DNA of 64,000 bases from JAFGJQ01 sp964495075 (GTDB lineage: Bacteria > Planctomycetota > Phycisphaerae > UBA1845): NCBI GenBank assembly GCA_964495075.1, contig CAZBUJ010000003.1, forward strand, positions 102,722 through 166,721, in the 5' to 3' direction. The notes under the pieces were generated by a model that worked only from the letters and a program-made list of their open reading frames with translations, was not told the DNA's origin and made no database searches. Below, piece by piece: positions 1 to 9,753 of the stretch. Every line of letters starts with the position of its first letter. Position 1 is the first letter of the stretch. The position numbers and the translations under genes were made by a program.

Positions 1-266
1 GCCGGGTTATGGGGCGTAGTTCTTGCGGGGAGCCTCAAGGGAGGGCCCCGACGCGCCGGCCCGGCCGGTGGTTCGGCGAGCGGCCCGGTCAACCGGCGCG
101 GCGACCGCCTCTGTTGGCGCGGCGGTTCGCTCGGTGAGCGCTGGGGCACGGCGGCGCGGCGGCCCGCTCGGTTGTCGCCGCGGCCTTTTTCGGACGTTCG
201 ACCGCCCCGGCCCGCTCGCCGCTTGCCGATGCAGGAGCAAGCGGGTATAAGGACACGTCCAACTTC
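1..266. other. GC-rich leader stretch without a supported gene
   Basis: Very GC-rich sequence before the first tRNA. Several frames stay open here on both strands, but all encode Arg/Pro/Ala-rich peptides without family features, ribosome-binding site or recognisable ends, as expected of random GC-rich DNA. The window edge may cut a gene tail, but I cannot support one. Confidence 0.5.
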
Positions 267-339
<73 letters not shown>

Positions 340-639
340 ATATGCAAAAGGCCCGCCGCGACAACCACTTAGGCGCCACGACAGACCGGCGCGAAAAGAA
401 ATAATCAGGCGGCTTGCGCATAGCGGGAAGTATTCGCGAATCGATCCGGTTCTCCCGGCCCGCGTTCCGGAAGAGTCCGGCGGTCCCAATTAACCCGGGT
501 TTCCCAGAGGCGGTTGTCTCTGATCGCGAGCCCAGGCCTGACAAACGGCACATCCCGGCTGACGGAGTCAGCGACATTTGACTAACCACTTCTTCAAGGT
601 TGCTGCATTTCTCATTTCTCTTCCAAAAGGAGACATGTC
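340..639. other. intergenic, tRNA-Ala to lipoprotein
   Basis: No gene supported. A TTGACT hexamer at 578-583 could be a -35 box for the downstream lipoprotein, but the matching -10 position is poor. A strong AAAGGAG sits just before the ATG at 640. Confidence 0.4.
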
Positions 640-1128
640 ATGCATCGTCGAATCTATGTACTGGCGTTCTTGGGCCTCTTCGCACTAGCTTCAAGTGGGT
701 GCAAAAACCCACCGGGCTCAGGCGGGCCGACCCCACCGGGCCCAGGTGGGCCGACACCACCTGCCCCAGGCGGGCCGGATTTAGTACCTTCTAACCCAAC
801 AGGTAAATCCGCGCCCGTGTGGTTCTGCAACCGAGATGACCAGGGCAAGTTACAGATCTATGTCAAGAATCAGGGCAACGCAGAGGCGTCCGGCTCGGAG
901 GTTGAAGTCGTATTTCCCAACGTAAGGCCAGGAGTGCATGTCACGGTCCGGCCAACGTCGGCATGCGGTAATCTGAAGCCGGGTAAAGTGTCCGACCCTC
1001 TCACCGTCGAGATTCCCGAGGGATGCTTCAACCCTGATTGCGATTTCGTCATTACCGTAGACATCGCAAACGACGTAACTGAAACAGATGAAGGAAACAA
1101 CAGCGTGAAAGGCATATGCGTCGGGTAA
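640..1128 (+). CDS. Lipoprotein with CARDB-like domain
   Basis: 162 residues. An N-terminal signal ends in lipobox ASSGC (Cys about residue 21), so export and lipid anchoring are expected. Residues 22-46 are a Gly/Pro linker made of about three near-repeats of GGPTPPGP, encoded by a short tandem DNA repeat. The rest resembles a CARDB-type beta-sandwich: a typical stretch IYVKNQGNAEASGSEVEV and a closing ETDEGNNSVKG, with four Cys that could form two disulfides. The start is fixed by AAAGGAG a few bases upstream. It stands alone. CARDB domains occur in surface and adhesion proteins; the actual role is unknown. Family call is by pattern only. Confidence 0.8.
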   Translation: MHRRIYVLAFLGLFALASSGCKNPPGSGGPTPPGPGGPTPPAPGGPDLVPSNPTGKSAPVWFCNRDDQGKLQIYVKNQGNAEASGSEVEVVFPNVRPGVHVTVRPTSACGNLKPGKVSDPLTVEIPEGCFNPDCDFVITVDIANDVTETDEGNNSVKGICVG

Positions 1129-1606
1129 TATGCCATACGGGCCAATCAAGAAACGAAACGGGCGGTTTCGGCCAAAAGCCCGTGGAGACCCCTCCGGGCG
1201 CGCCCGACCCAATGAATCGCATTCAATAGCAATGAAGCGTCATTGTTGATGGGCCGGTCCGGGGCAGTCAACGATAATCCCGGTTCGGGCGGAGCCGAAA
1301 TAGGGCTAAAGCGCTGGCACACCGACGCCCGCCTGTCGGTCGTACGTTCACCGTGGCGGGCGTTGCCTGCCTCTGGAGTGCGTTCGCACGGCGGTCATGG
1401 TTACCGGTTTTTCCCGCGGGCGGCGTGTTGCGACGCGACGCCAGCGGTGCCGGTAAGTCACGCGGGCAGCGGTCGCCGGCGGGTGCACCCCAGCATGCGT
1501 TTGCGACCGCGCTCGAATCCGCCTAGATTGGCGGCGAGCCGAGGTTGTCTCGCGAAGTGCCGGTCACCAGGACCCACGACCGGCCGTTGGAGGGCCGGCC
1601 CGAACC
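1129..1606. other. intergenic region without supported gene
   Basis: About 480 bases between the lipoprotein and the GxGYxYP gene. Open frames here encode Arg-rich low-information peptides with no start signals. I see no tRNA, strong hairpin or repeat. Confidence 0.4.
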
Positions 1607-3412
1607 GTGCAACACAAACCACCACGCGTCACGGTCTACGACCTCACGCACACGCTGGACTATGACGTGGCGGACCCGGGCCAGGCCGCCCGGGCCTGGG
1701 ACGAGGCGCACGCCGTCGCCACGCTGCAAGGTATCGTCAACCGCTCCGGTCCCCGCCTTTACCTGCGGTACGTCGTCGACAATGGCCGCAACATAGACGA
1801 CTGGTGGCTCGACGAACTCAGCCGTCCGGGGCAATGGCTGGCCGGCGCCGAGCGGCGCACGGCGGCGTCGCTCGAGGAACTCGTCACGATGTTCCGGGCG
1901 GAAGTGGCCGGGGCGGTCGTCTACGACGCCGCGGCCCACGCCCTGAGCAACGTGGCGTCCACGGCGGCAGGTGCGGACGACCTGGTGGCCATCCGGCTCG
2001 ACGAGACCCCGGGCAGCATCTGCGCGCGGTTGGTCGCGGGCGGTCCGCGGTTGCCGGTCCGAACGCGGCTCACCCCGGACCTCCTCCGCGAAACCCGGTT
2101 GTCGGACGGGGCGGGCTGCCCCCTCGACGCGGACCGGTCGCCCAAATGCGCCGCCCACCTTTGGGCAAAGCAGGCGTACATCGAGACAGGCAAATGCAAC
2201 CCGGCGTATCTGGGCTACTACATCGCCAGTGATTGGATTCAGCGTGCGGCGATGGGGCCGGTCGATCACCACACGCTGACGAACCACGATTTCTTTGTCG
2301 CGCGGCGGGCGTTCTTCTGCGACTTGAACGTGTGGGACGACGAGACCCCGGTCGACGATCCGGCCCAGCCGCCCGGGGCGGATCGGCGTACGCTCGAGTG
2401 CATTCTGCGATCGCTCCAGCAACGTTGCGGCGGGGCGATGATTCACGCCGGGGGCTTCACGCCGTGGTCGTTGAAATACACCGACGTCGGGGCGGCGGGT
2501 GGCACGCATCGGCCGGTGGACAGCGAGTGGGAGCTCGTCCGCGTGCTGTCCGCGTACAACGCGTTCCTCGACGCGGATGCCCTGCGAATCGGCGCGATGG
2601 CCAACGCGTCGTTTTTTATGCATTATCCACTGGCCGATCGTTATCCCCAAGGTCTTCCGACCAGCCGCGCGAGGGGGGCGGATCGCGTGCCGGCCGCGGG
2701 CGGCGACCGCGACGCGTTGATGTTCTACGTGGGCGACTACGACTCGGCGGCGTGGCTTTATCGGCGGGTGGCGGACCTGTGGGAGGACCCGCGTCGTGGC
2801 GAGGTGCCACTGTCGTGGGCGATCAGCCCGGTGCTGGCCCGCCGGGCGCCGATGGCCATGGCTCGGATGTGGCAGACGCGCTCGCCCAATGACGCGTTCA
2901 TCGCGGCGGACAACGGCGCGGGCTATCTCAATCCATCGATGTTGTGCGAGCCACGTCCGATATCGGGCTTGCCGGACGCGCTGAATGCCTGGGTGCGGCA
3001 TTGCCAGGCGTTTTATGATCGCTGGGACCTGCGGATCACCGGCTTCATCATCGACGGGCACGCCCCGCCAATGAACCGGGCGGCCCTGGACGCGTACCGG
3101 GTCTTCAGCCCCGACGGGATCGTGCCGCAGAAGACGGCGGCCGAGTACTCGTTGCACGGCGACATGCCGGTGGTCAGGGCGGGACCGGACGTGCACGAGA
3201 AGGACCCGCGACGGGCAGCGGCGGAGATCATGGCCCACGTTCACTCGCGCCGTGCCGCCGGCTTACGGTATCACTGGTTCCGTTCGATCCTGCGGAGTCC
3301 GTCGTGGTATGCGGACGTCGCCGCGGCGATTCGGGGCGGCGATCCGAGCATTGACATCGTGACGGCACCGGTGCTGTTTCGACGGCTCCGCGAGGAGCTC
3401 AGGAACGGCTGA
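1607..3412 (+). CDS. GxGYxYP-family putative glycoside hydrolase
   Basis: 601 residues from GTG 1607, preceded by GGAGG at 1589-1593. Residues 36-54 read AVATLQGIVNRSGPRLYL, the typical N-terminal signature of GxGYxYP proteins (alternating 'LQGLVNR..PRLYL'), and around residue 436-444 NGAGYLNPS matches the family's GxGYxYP-like core motif. The family is predicted, not proven, to be glycoside hydrolases. No signal peptide is visible from this start. It is followed by a PhyH oxygenase and faces a GH31/ABC sugar-uptake operon, consistent with a glycan-use locus. The insertion-like repeat begins immediately after its stop codon. Confidence 0.75.
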   Translation: MQHKPPRVTVYDLTHTLDYDVADPGQAARAWDEAHAVATLQGIVNRSGPRLYLRYVVDNGRNIDDWWLDELSRPGQWLAGAERRTAASLEELVTMFRAEVAGAVVYDAAAHALSNVASTAAGADDLVAIRLDETPGSICARLVAGGPRLPVRTRLTPDLLRETRLSDGAGCPLDADRSPKCAAHLWAKQAYIETGKCNPAYLGYYIASDWIQRAAMGPVDHHTLTNHDFFVARRAFFCDLNVWDDETPVDDPAQPPGADRRTLECILRSLQQRCGGAMIHAGGFTPWSLKYTDVGAAGGTHRPVDSEWELVRVLSAYNAFLDADALRIGAMANASFFMHYPLADRYPQGLPTSRARGADRVPAAGGDRDALMFYVGDYDSAAWLYRRVADLWEDPRRGEVPLSWAISPVLARRAPMAMARMWQTRSPNDAFIAADNGAGYLNPSMLCEPRPISGLPDALNAWVRHCQAFYDRWDLRITGFIIDGHAPPMNRAALDAYRVFSPDGIVPQKTAAEYSLHGDMPVVRAGPDVHEKDPRRAAAEIMAHVHSRRAAGLRYHWFRSILRSPSWYADVAAAIRGGDPSIDIVTAPVLFRRLREELRNG

Positions 3413-3540
3413 TGACCAATTACTATTGAGGTTGGAATGGCCAATGCAACGGGGCGGACCACGGACGAGCCCTAAGACCCGGGGCCCGGACGTGACGCTG
3501 GTGCTGTATTGTCCATTCAAAGATCAGTAGTAATTGGCCA
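3413..3540. repeat. MITE-like inverted-repeat element, copy A
   Basis: 128-bp element starting right after the TGA of the upstream gene. Its ends form an imperfect inverted repeat of about 33 bp: TGACCAATTACTATTG at the left against CAGTAGTAATTGGCCA at the right, continuing inward with GGAATGG/CCATTC. The reverse complement is roughly 85% identical over about 105 bp to 39375-39484. Non-coding. Could be a miniature transposable element or a conserved stem-loop RNA. Confidence 0.75.
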
Positions 3541-3613
3541 GCCGGGCGGCAACCGCGTATACTCGTATCCGTTCGGGCCGGAATTCGAGTTGCCAGCCAG
3601 TGTGAGAGGAACA

Positions 3614-4444
3614 ATGGACGACATGCTGTCCAACCTGCCGGGTCTGGAGGAACCGTACGGGTTGACGCTGGAGCAGATCGCCGCCTACCGGCGGGACGGT
3701 CATGTCTGCCTGCCCGGCGTTGCCTCCGCGGACGAAGTGGCGCGCTACGAGCGGGAGATCGCCCGGTGCGTGCTCGACAACGCTCGCGATGCGGCGCCGC
3801 TGGACGATCGCGACACGTACCACAAGGCGTTCCTCCAGATCGCGAACCTCTGGGAGACCGATCCGGCGGTGGCCCGGTTCACGATGGCCAGGCGATTCGC
3901 GCGAGCCGCGGCCGAGTTGATGGGTGTCGGGGCGGTACGGTTGTACCACGATCAGGCCCTGTTCAAGGAGCCCGGCGGCGGGCCCACCCCCTGGCATCAG
4001 GATCAGTATTACTGGCCTTTGGACACCGACCACTGCATCACGATGTGGATGCCGCTCGTCGACGTGCCGGTCGAGATGGGCGTGCTGACTTTTGCCAGCC
4101 GTTCGCACTCGGACGGTTGTCTTTGCTCGATGGCGATATCCGACGCCTCGGAAACCGCGCTGCAGCAGGTCGTGGAGGATCGCGGGTTCGAGGTGGTCAA
4201 CTGCGCGATGCAGGCGGGCGATGCCACGTTTCACGCGGGCTGGACGGTTCATATGGCCCCCGGCAACGCCACCAACCGCATGCGCGAGGTGATAACGGTG
4301 ATCTATTTCGCCGATGGCACGCGGCTGCTGGAGCCGGACAACCCGCATCGGCCGGCCGACCTGGCGCGGTGGTTCCCCGACCAGCGCCCCGGCGAGATCG
4401 CCGGTGGGCGGCTGACACCACTGCTCTACAACGCGGAACGTTAA
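3614..4444 (+). CDS. PhyH-family Fe(II)/2-oxoglutarate dioxygenase
   Basis: 276 residues from ATG 3614, chosen because GAGAGGA lies just upstream; the frame stays open further upstream only across the repeat element. Phytanoyl-CoA dioxygenase-like fold: iron ligands H128-x-D130 in PWHQDQYYW and a distal His in TVHMAPGNAT (H213), with the downstream Arg (NRMREV) a likely 2-oxoglutarate anchor. These enzymes hydroxylate small organic substrates; bacterial members near sugar genes often have unknown substrates. Tail-to-tail with the GH31 operon and downstream of the GxGYxYP gene, so a role in modifying a carbohydrate-derived compound is possible but inferred only. Confidence 0.85.
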   Translation: MDDMLSNLPGLEEPYGLTLEQIAAYRRDGHVCLPGVASADEVARYEREIARCVLDNARDAAPLDDRDTYHKAFLQIANLWETDPAVARFTMARRFARAAAELMGVGAVRLYHDQALFKEPGGGPTPWHQDQYYWPLDTDHCITMWMPLVDVPVEMGVLTFASRSHSDGCLCSMAISDASETALQQVVEDRGFEVVNCAMQAGDATFHAGWTVHMAPGNATNRMREVITVIYFADGTRLLEPDNPHRPADLARWFPDQRPGEIAGGRLTPLLYNAER

Positions 4445-4529
4445 CGGCTTCCAGGCCACGGGCGGCGCCCGATCGGCGGATTCCGCCCCATGCCCCCTCG
4501 CCGGCCGGCCGTATGATCGCAGATTCCAT

Positions 4530-6557
4530 CTAGACCCAGCCGCCGCCGCGGGCCGTGCGGCGCGGGCCAGCGAGGGCGTCGGCCGTGCGGTGGGCCGGTT
4601 CGGCCAACTCGAGTTCCGCGCCGTCCCGCAGCCAGAGCGGGATCACATCCAGCCCCACCGCTTCCTCGACCCAGGATGGACCGGCCTCGACGCGATCGGA
4701 GAACGCGTCGTGCCAACGGCCGGGCGGAAGCCAGTACGATACCCGTGCATCCTCCCGTGCGACCGGCACGACCAGCAGCGACTCGCCGAGCATGTACTGA
4801 CCGACGCAGCGGTAGGCGTCCTCGTCGTCGAACTCGAACCACATCGGTCGGCACGGCGGCACGCCGGTGTGGTGAGCGTCGGTCACCAGTCGCGTGGTCA
4901 GCGGCAGCAACCGGATCCGCAGGTGGAAGAACCGGCGGCTGATGTCGAGCGTGGTGCGGGAAAACTTCCACGGCTCGCGCACACCGTCAAAGCTGTGCAG
5001 CCGCATGATCGGGCTGAGACTCCCGAACTGCACCCAGCGCGTGAAGAGGTCGTCTGATGGTTTGTTGTCCTTGCAGTCGTTCGGGTCGTGGTAGAAGCCG
5101 CCGATGTCGTGCGAGATGTAGGCCATCAATGTCCCCGACGCCCGCACCAGCGTCTCCACCTCGAAGGCCAGCACTTCCCATTGCGAGCAGGCGTCGCCGG
5201 TGAACACGATCGCGTCACGATGGGCGCCCAGCCCGCCGGCCCGGGCGAGCACGATCGGTATGCGATCCGACTGCCGGGCCAGGTGCGCCCGATACGCGTG
5301 GTTGAGCCACGAGCATTCGTCGCGCCCGTCGGGGCGCTTGACACTGCCGTCGATCCACCAGAAGTCGCAACCGTCACCTTCGACGGGACGGTGCAGGACG
5401 TTGAAGTATGCGTTCGCCTGCCGCCGATCGTGGATGTCGACCTTGAGCGCGCCCGCCTGGAACGGGTGCCAGTCGCCGTCATCGCCCAGGACGTGTCCGT
5501 CATGACCGGCCGCCTTGGTGAAGGCCTCGAAACGCGAGTCGCCCGGCGTGACGTAGAGAGGGTGGACGTTGAAAGCCGCCTTAAGGCCCTGCTCGCGCTT
5601 CCATCGGCCGAAGCCCGCCGGGTCGGGGAACAGCTCCTTGTTCCACTCGTACCCGTACCACTTCTGGCCGTGCCAATCCATGTCCACGCTGACAACGTCG
5701 AGCGGCAGATCATGTTTGGCGAAATCGGCGGCGATGGCTTCGAACTCTTTCGCGCCCATTCGGCTGTAGTTGGAGTACCAGACGCCGAGGAAACATGGCG
5801 GCAGTTCAGGTATCGGGCCGAGCAGCTTCGTCAGGGCGCTCGTGGCGGCCTTCCAGTCACAGTCGTGATAGACCATGTAGAAGACGTACGGCTGCGGGTC
5901 GGGGCACGGCTCGAGCCATTCGGTTTGCGGGTTCCAGGGCGGCGTGTCGTCACGGAACAGGGCAAGGCCCGATCGCGACAGGAGCCCGGGCGGGCTGTGT
6001 TGCACGAGCTTGCGGGCGTCGATTACGCGGGCCGGCCATTCCGGCAATTGCGTGGGCGGCTGTCCGTTGATCAGCCGCACGACCTCGGTGTTGCGGACAT
6101 CGGTGGTGGGAAACTCGCCGGTCGCGCGCCTGATGGCGAGTTCCAGCTCCCACGTCAGCACGATGGTGTCCTGGACGCACCGACCCAGCCCGACCATCGG
6201 GTCGTGGGCGTGGACGCCGGCCGGGATGTAGTCGCGCCACAGGTTGTCGAGGGCGAGGAAAGCCGCCCCGAGGTTCTCGGCGTCGAGATCGCCCGGTCGC
6301 CACGCACGCTGCCCGCCGCGACCGGTCCAGCGGATCTCGAGGTTCTCACGATGCGGTGCCCGCCCGTCGGCCTCGACGTGCACGGTCACCCGACCGCCGC
6401 AGACGTCCACGCGGCCAGAATCGTCGACCGCCACCGGATCAAACCGCGGCTCGCGAACGGCAAAGGTCGGGCCGACCCGGGCGCCGGCCGGCGCGAACAC
6501 CACGCGGGCGGTGCGGTCATCGGCCTGTTCGATGGTGATCGTCCACGGTTGGGTCAT
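4530..6557 (-). CDS. Glycoside hydrolase family 31 protein
   Basis: 675 residues. The (beta/alpha)8 barrel shows the GH31 pattern: LDVVSVDMDWHG (about 286-296), FDAL-type strand, catalytic nucleophile Asp403 in DFWWIDGS, and acid/base Asp455 in VFTGDACSQWE, followed by SLSPIMRLHS. The N-terminal beta domain and C-terminal PVAREDARVSYWLPPGRWHD region are typical of alpha-glucosidases and alpha-xylosidases. No signal peptide, so probably cytoplasmic, hydrolysing the oligosaccharide imported by the transporter encoded upstream. Last gene of a minus-strand run, 42 bp after the MalG-like permease. Exact glycosidic bond cannot be told from sequence alone. Confidence 0.88.
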   Translation of the reverse strand: MTQPWTITIEQADDRTARVVFAPAGARVGPTFAVREPRFDPVAVDDSGRVDVCGGRVTVHVEADGRAPHRENLEIRWTGRGGQRAWRPGDLDAENLGAAFLALDNLWRDYIPAGVHAHDPMVGLGRCVQDTIVLTWELELAIRRATGEFPTTDVRNTEVVRLINGQPPTQLPEWPARVIDARKLVQHSPPGLLSRSGLALFRDDTPPWNPQTEWLEPCPDPQPYVFYMVYHDCDWKAATSALTKLLGPIPELPPCFLGVWYSNYSRMGAKEFEAIAADFAKHDLPLDVVSVDMDWHGQKWYGYEWNKELFPDPAGFGRWKREQGLKAAFNVHPLYVTPGDSRFEAFTKAAGHDGHVLGDDGDWHPFQAGALKVDIHDRRQANAYFNVLHRPVEGDGCDFWWIDGSVKRPDGRDECSWLNHAYRAHLARQSDRIPIVLARAGGLGAHRDAIVFTGDACSQWEVLAFEVETLVRASGTLMAYISHDIGGFYHDPNDCKDNKPSDDLFTRWVQFGSLSPIMRLHSFDGVREPWKFSRTTLDISRRFFHLRIRLLPLTTRLVTDAHHTGVPPCRPMWFEFDDEDAYRCVGQYMLGESLLVVPVAREDARVSYWLPPGRWHDAFSDRVEAGPSWVEEAVGLDVIPLWLRDGAELELAEPAHRTADALAGPRRTARGGGWV

Positions 6558-6599
6558 GGGAGAATCTCCTCGGGTTCGATGGTGAGCGGACTCCCGCCG

Positions 6600-7436
6600 C
6601 TACTGCTTGACGGCGCCCAGTGTCAATCCGCTGATGAACTCGCGTTGAAGGGCGAGGAACAACAGGATGATCGGCGCGATGCCCACGAGCGTACCGGCCA
6701 GGATCACCCCGTACTCCTGCTGATGGATGGACGCCACGACGTTGGTGATGGCGACGGTGAGCAGGTAGTTGTCTTCGTTGCGGAGGACGATCATCGGCCA
6801 CAGGTACGCGTTCCAGGCCCCGAGAAAGCTGAAGATCAACAGCGCGCTGGTGATGGGACGGATGAGCGGCAGGATCACCGTCCAGAAGATGCGCAGCTCG
6901 CCGGCCCCGTCGAGGCGTCCGGCGTCGATCAAGGCCTGCGGGACCGATTGCAGGTACTGCCGCATGATGAGCACGCCGAACCCGCTGGCCGCCCCGGGCA
7001 GGATCAGGCCCCAGAAGCTGTCGATCAGGTGCAGGGCGCTGACCAGCTTGAACAGCGGGGCGAGCAGAACGACCGGCGGCAGCAGCATCGTTCCCAGCAC
7101 GACCGCCGTCACTACGCCTTTGCCGCGGAACTGGAACTTGGCCAGCGCGTACCCGCCCATTGCGCTCACCAGCGTGGTCACCAGCGCGGTCATGCTGGCC
7201 ACGTACACGGTGTTGATCAGGTAGCCGCCGAAGGAGACGTTCTCGAACAGGTACCGGTAGTTGGCGCCGGTCGGATCCTCGGGGATCAGGCTTCCGCCGC
7301 CGGGTCGGCCGATCTCCGCCTGCCTTTTGAACGAGCCGGACAGCATCCAGACGAACGGTCCGAGCGTGAACGCGGTCACGAAGAGCAGCATCACGTACAT
7401 GGGAAGTCGTTTTATGCGTCCGCTGGTCCCCGGCAT
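6600..7436 (-). CDS. ABC sugar permease, MalG type
   Basis: 278 residues with about six hydrophobic helices. The first follows MPGTSGRIKRLPMY. The cytoplasmic EAA loop lies at about 170-192 (DAGRLDGAGELRIFWTVILP), the site that docks on the ATPase, and the C-terminus is the usual short tail of the CUT1 family. It pairs with the MalF-like permease 24 bp upstream and should form the heterodimeric channel for an oligosaccharide. No ATPase is encoded nearby, so a shared MsmX/UgpC-like ATPase elsewhere is likely needed. Confidence 0.92.
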   Translation of the reverse strand: MPGTSGRIKRLPMYVMLLFVTAFTLGPFVWMLSGSFKRQAEIGRPGGGSLIPEDPTGANYRYLFENVSFGGYLINTVYVASMTALVTTLVSAMGGYALAKFQFRGKGVVTAVVLGTMLLPPVVLLAPLFKLVSALHLIDSFWGLILPGAASGFGVLIMRQYLQSVPQALIDAGRLDGAGELRIFWTVILPLIRPITSALLIFSFLGAWNAYLWPMIVLRNEDNYLLTVAITNVVASIHQQEYGVILAGTLVGIAPIILLFLALQREFISGLTLGAVKQ

Positions 7437-7460
7437 TCGGGTGCTTCCTCCGGCGGGCGG

Positions 7461-8345
7461 TCAGTCGTTCCACGCCCGCGAAATCTTCAACTGCAACAGG
7501 GCCAACAGCAGCAGGAATACCGTGACGGCCCAGCCCATGGCCGCCGCGTAGCCGAGGTCACCCACCAGGAACCCTCGTTCGTACAGGTATACCATCACGG
7601 TGGTGCTCGCCCGTCCGGGGCCGCCGCGGACCATGAGGATCCACGGGAGATCGAACAGTCCGAACGACCCGATGGTGGAGGCAGTGATCAGAAACGCGGC
7701 AATTGGCCAGATGCCCGGCACCGTCACATTGCGGAATCGCTGCCAGACGTTGGCGCCGTCGATCTCCGCCGCTTCGTAGAGTTCCGTCGGGATCCCCTGG
7801 AGACCGGCGAGGAAGTAGACCATGTTGAACCCGGCGAACATCCAGATACCCGTGAGAACGAGGGTATTCATCACGACCTGCGGGCCGCGGAGCCAGTCGA
7901 CGGCCGGGATCCCCACCAGCGACAGGATCTGGTTGAGGGCCCCGTCCTGCAGTCCGTAGAGGCGGACGAAGCTGACCCCGATGAACGCCGCCCCGACCAG
8001 CACGGGCATGAAGAACGCGGTTCGGAAGAAGGCCCGGCCGACCAGCCTTCGCTGATGCACCATCAGGGCCATGGCCAGCGCCACCGGCAGTTGTACGAGC
8101 AGCGACAAGCCGGCGAAGTAAGCCGTCCGTCCCATCGAGTCCCAGAAGACCGGGTCGCTCAGCAGCACGCCGTAGTTCGACCCGCCGACGTAGACGTCCA
8201 CGGCGTTGCCGACCATCTGCCGCATCGACAGCCGCACCGACTCGAGCAGCGGATAGACGGTGAACGTGGCAAAGACCGCTGCAAACGGCAGGAGGAACAG
8301 CCACGGGGTCCTTCGGGGGATGATCTGAAACGCCGCCCTTGCCAT
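7461..8345 (-). CDS. ABC sugar permease, MalF type
   Basis: 294 residues with a long N-terminal helix (PWLFLLPFAAVFATFTVYPL) and about six transmembrane segments. The EAA loop reads YEAAEIDGANVWQRFRNVTV, close to the CUT1 consensus. Partner of the MalG-like permease downstream and of the binding protein encoded 10 bp upstream, all on the same strand with tight spacing, so almost certainly one operon. Confidence 0.92.
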   Translation of the reverse strand: MARAAFQIIPRRTPWLFLLPFAAVFATFTVYPLLESVRLSMRQMVGNAVDVYVGGSNYGVLLSDPVFWDSMGRTAYFAGLSLLVQLPVALAMALMVHQRRLVGRAFFRTAFFMPVLVGAAFIGVSFVRLYGLQDGALNQILSLVGIPAVDWLRGPQVVMNTLVLTGIWMFAGFNMVYFLAGLQGIPTELYEAAEIDGANVWQRFRNVTVPGIWPIAAFLITASTIGSFGLFDLPWILMVRGGPGRASTTVMVYLYERGFLVGDLGYAAAMGWAVTVFLLLLALLQLKISRAWND

Positions 8346-8355
8346 GGTCTGCGCG

Positions 8356-9711
8356 CTACCTCCCGGCCGCTTCGATCGCCCGTTGATCGCGTTCCATCAG
8401 TTCGCGGAGTTCCGTCGCCACGCCGTTGAGTGCTTCCGACGGTGCCACGTGACCGGCACAGACATCGGCAAACGTGCCATTCAGCAGCGCGTAGGCTTCC
8501 GGCATGTACGCCGACCCCTGGACGGGCGGCACCTCCAGCGCCAGTTCGGTAAGCAACCGGCCCACCCGCTGGCCCTGGAAAAACGGCACCGCCTCGTCGA
8601 AAACCGGATCATCGAAGACCGTGGTGAGCGGCGGCACGATGGTCTGCGTTCGAAACCGCTCGACGAGCGAGCCGCGATCGAAGTACAGGAACTTGGCGAG
8701 TTCCCACGCGCGGTCCACGTCGGTGCAGCCCTGGGGGATGCACATCACCGTGCCGCCCATGCTCGCCGTGCGCGGGCCGCCCTCTGCCCACGCCGGCATC
8801 GGCATGCAGCGCACCTTGCCGGCGAGAAACGCTTTGGCATCCATCTGAATGGTGGCCAGCTTCCAGTCGGGGCATAGCAGTGCCACGATTTGGCCCCGGG
8901 CCAACGCGGCAAAGTCCTCCGTCCAACTGCTCAGCTCGGGGCCCGCGGCGGGCGGATCGGACCGCAAGAGCGACACGTAAAAAGCCAGCGTATCGACAGC
9001 CAGATCGTCGTCGATGATAATCCCGCCGTCGGGCCTGAAGATGTCACCGCCCCGCTGCCAGAGCATGGCGAGGTAGTCGTACGCTTCGACGGTGGAAAGG
9101 GACAGGCCATAGCGCCAGTCACGTGTCCCCAGGGTCCCCGGCTTGTACATGATCCTGGCGGCGTCGACCCAGTCCGTCCACAACGTCAGGTCGTCCGGCG
9201 TGTAGCCCAGTGACTCCAGCACGTCGGGGCGATAGACGAGCACCAGGGGGTGCAGGTCGTGGGGGATGCCGAATATGCGTCCGTTCACCGAGTAACGGGC
9301 GAATCGCGCTTTGACACACTTTTCGTCCCAGCCCTCGGCCTGGATGCGGTCGGTCAGGTCGACGAACGGGATCTCGTCGAGGGGGCCCCGCAGGAACCGG
9401 CCGATCACCGACTGCTCGATCTCGACCAGGTCGGGCAGGCCCGTCTTGGACATGACCGCCAGCGATAGGCGATCGAACATGGCGTTGCCGAGGTTGCGCA
9501 GCTCGATGTCGCGACGATGGGGATGATCCTTCAGACGGTGGCCGTGCTCGTCGTAGGCCACGTGGGTGAACACCCACACGGTCAGGGCCGGCGTTCGCGG
9601 GACCACGCTTCGCACGGCCACCACCAAGCCGGATACCAGCGCGAACAGCAGAAGCAGGAGCGGGACGCGTCCCGGCGGGAACTCATGCATGGCCTCCCAG
9701 AGTCTTCGCAT
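8356..9711 (-). CDS. Extracellular sugar-binding protein (ABC importer)
   Basis: 451 residues from 9711 (or 444 from the internal ATG at 9690). An uncleaved-looking membrane helix (VPLLLLLFALVSGLVVAV) near the N-terminus replaces a classical lipobox, so the protein is probably membrane-anchored. The body has the family 1 solute-binding pattern: TVWVFTH strand, GLPDLVEIEQ, hinge region GRIFGIPHDLHPLVLVYRPDVLESLGY, and PMPAWAEGGPRTASMGG near the C-terminal lobe. First transport gene of the operon, only 42 bp after pyruvate kinase, so co-transcription with it is possible. Confidence 0.9.
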   Translation of the reverse strand: MRRLWEAMHEFPPGRVPLLLLLFALVSGLVVAVRSVVPRTPALTVWVFTHVAYDEHGHRLKDHPHRRDIELRNLGNAMFDRLSLAVMSKTGLPDLVEIEQSVIGRFLRGPLDEIPFVDLTDRIQAEGWDEKCVKARFARYSVNGRIFGIPHDLHPLVLVYRPDVLESLGYTPDDLTLWTDWVDAARIMYKPGTLGTRDWRYGLSLSTVEAYDYLAMLWQRGGDIFRPDGGIIIDDDLAVDTLAFYVSLLRSDPPAAGPELSSWTEDFAALARGQIVALLCPDWKLATIQMDAKAFLAGKVRCMPMPAWAEGGPRTASMGGTVMCIPQGCTDVDRAWELAKFLYFDRGSLVERFRTQTIVPPLTTVFDDPVFDEAVPFFQGQRVGRLLTELALEVPPVQGSAYMPEAYALLNGTFADVCAGHVAPSEALNGVATELRELMERDQRAIEAAGR

Positions 9712-9753
9712 CGCCTATCCGGCTCCCTCATGTCTCGGGCCGACGGCCGGTGC

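Noticed and set aside
1523..3244. 573-codon minus-strand frame
   Set aside because: Antisense shadow of the GxGYxYP gene in GC-rich DNA.
3509..3613. Upstream start of the PhyH gene
   Set aside because: It would run through the repeat element; ATG 3614 has a good ribosome-binding site and gives family length.
5088..8429. 1113-codon plus-strand open frame
   Set aside because: Antisense shadow of GH31 and the two permeases; composition is Arg/His/Gln/Val-rich with no domains.
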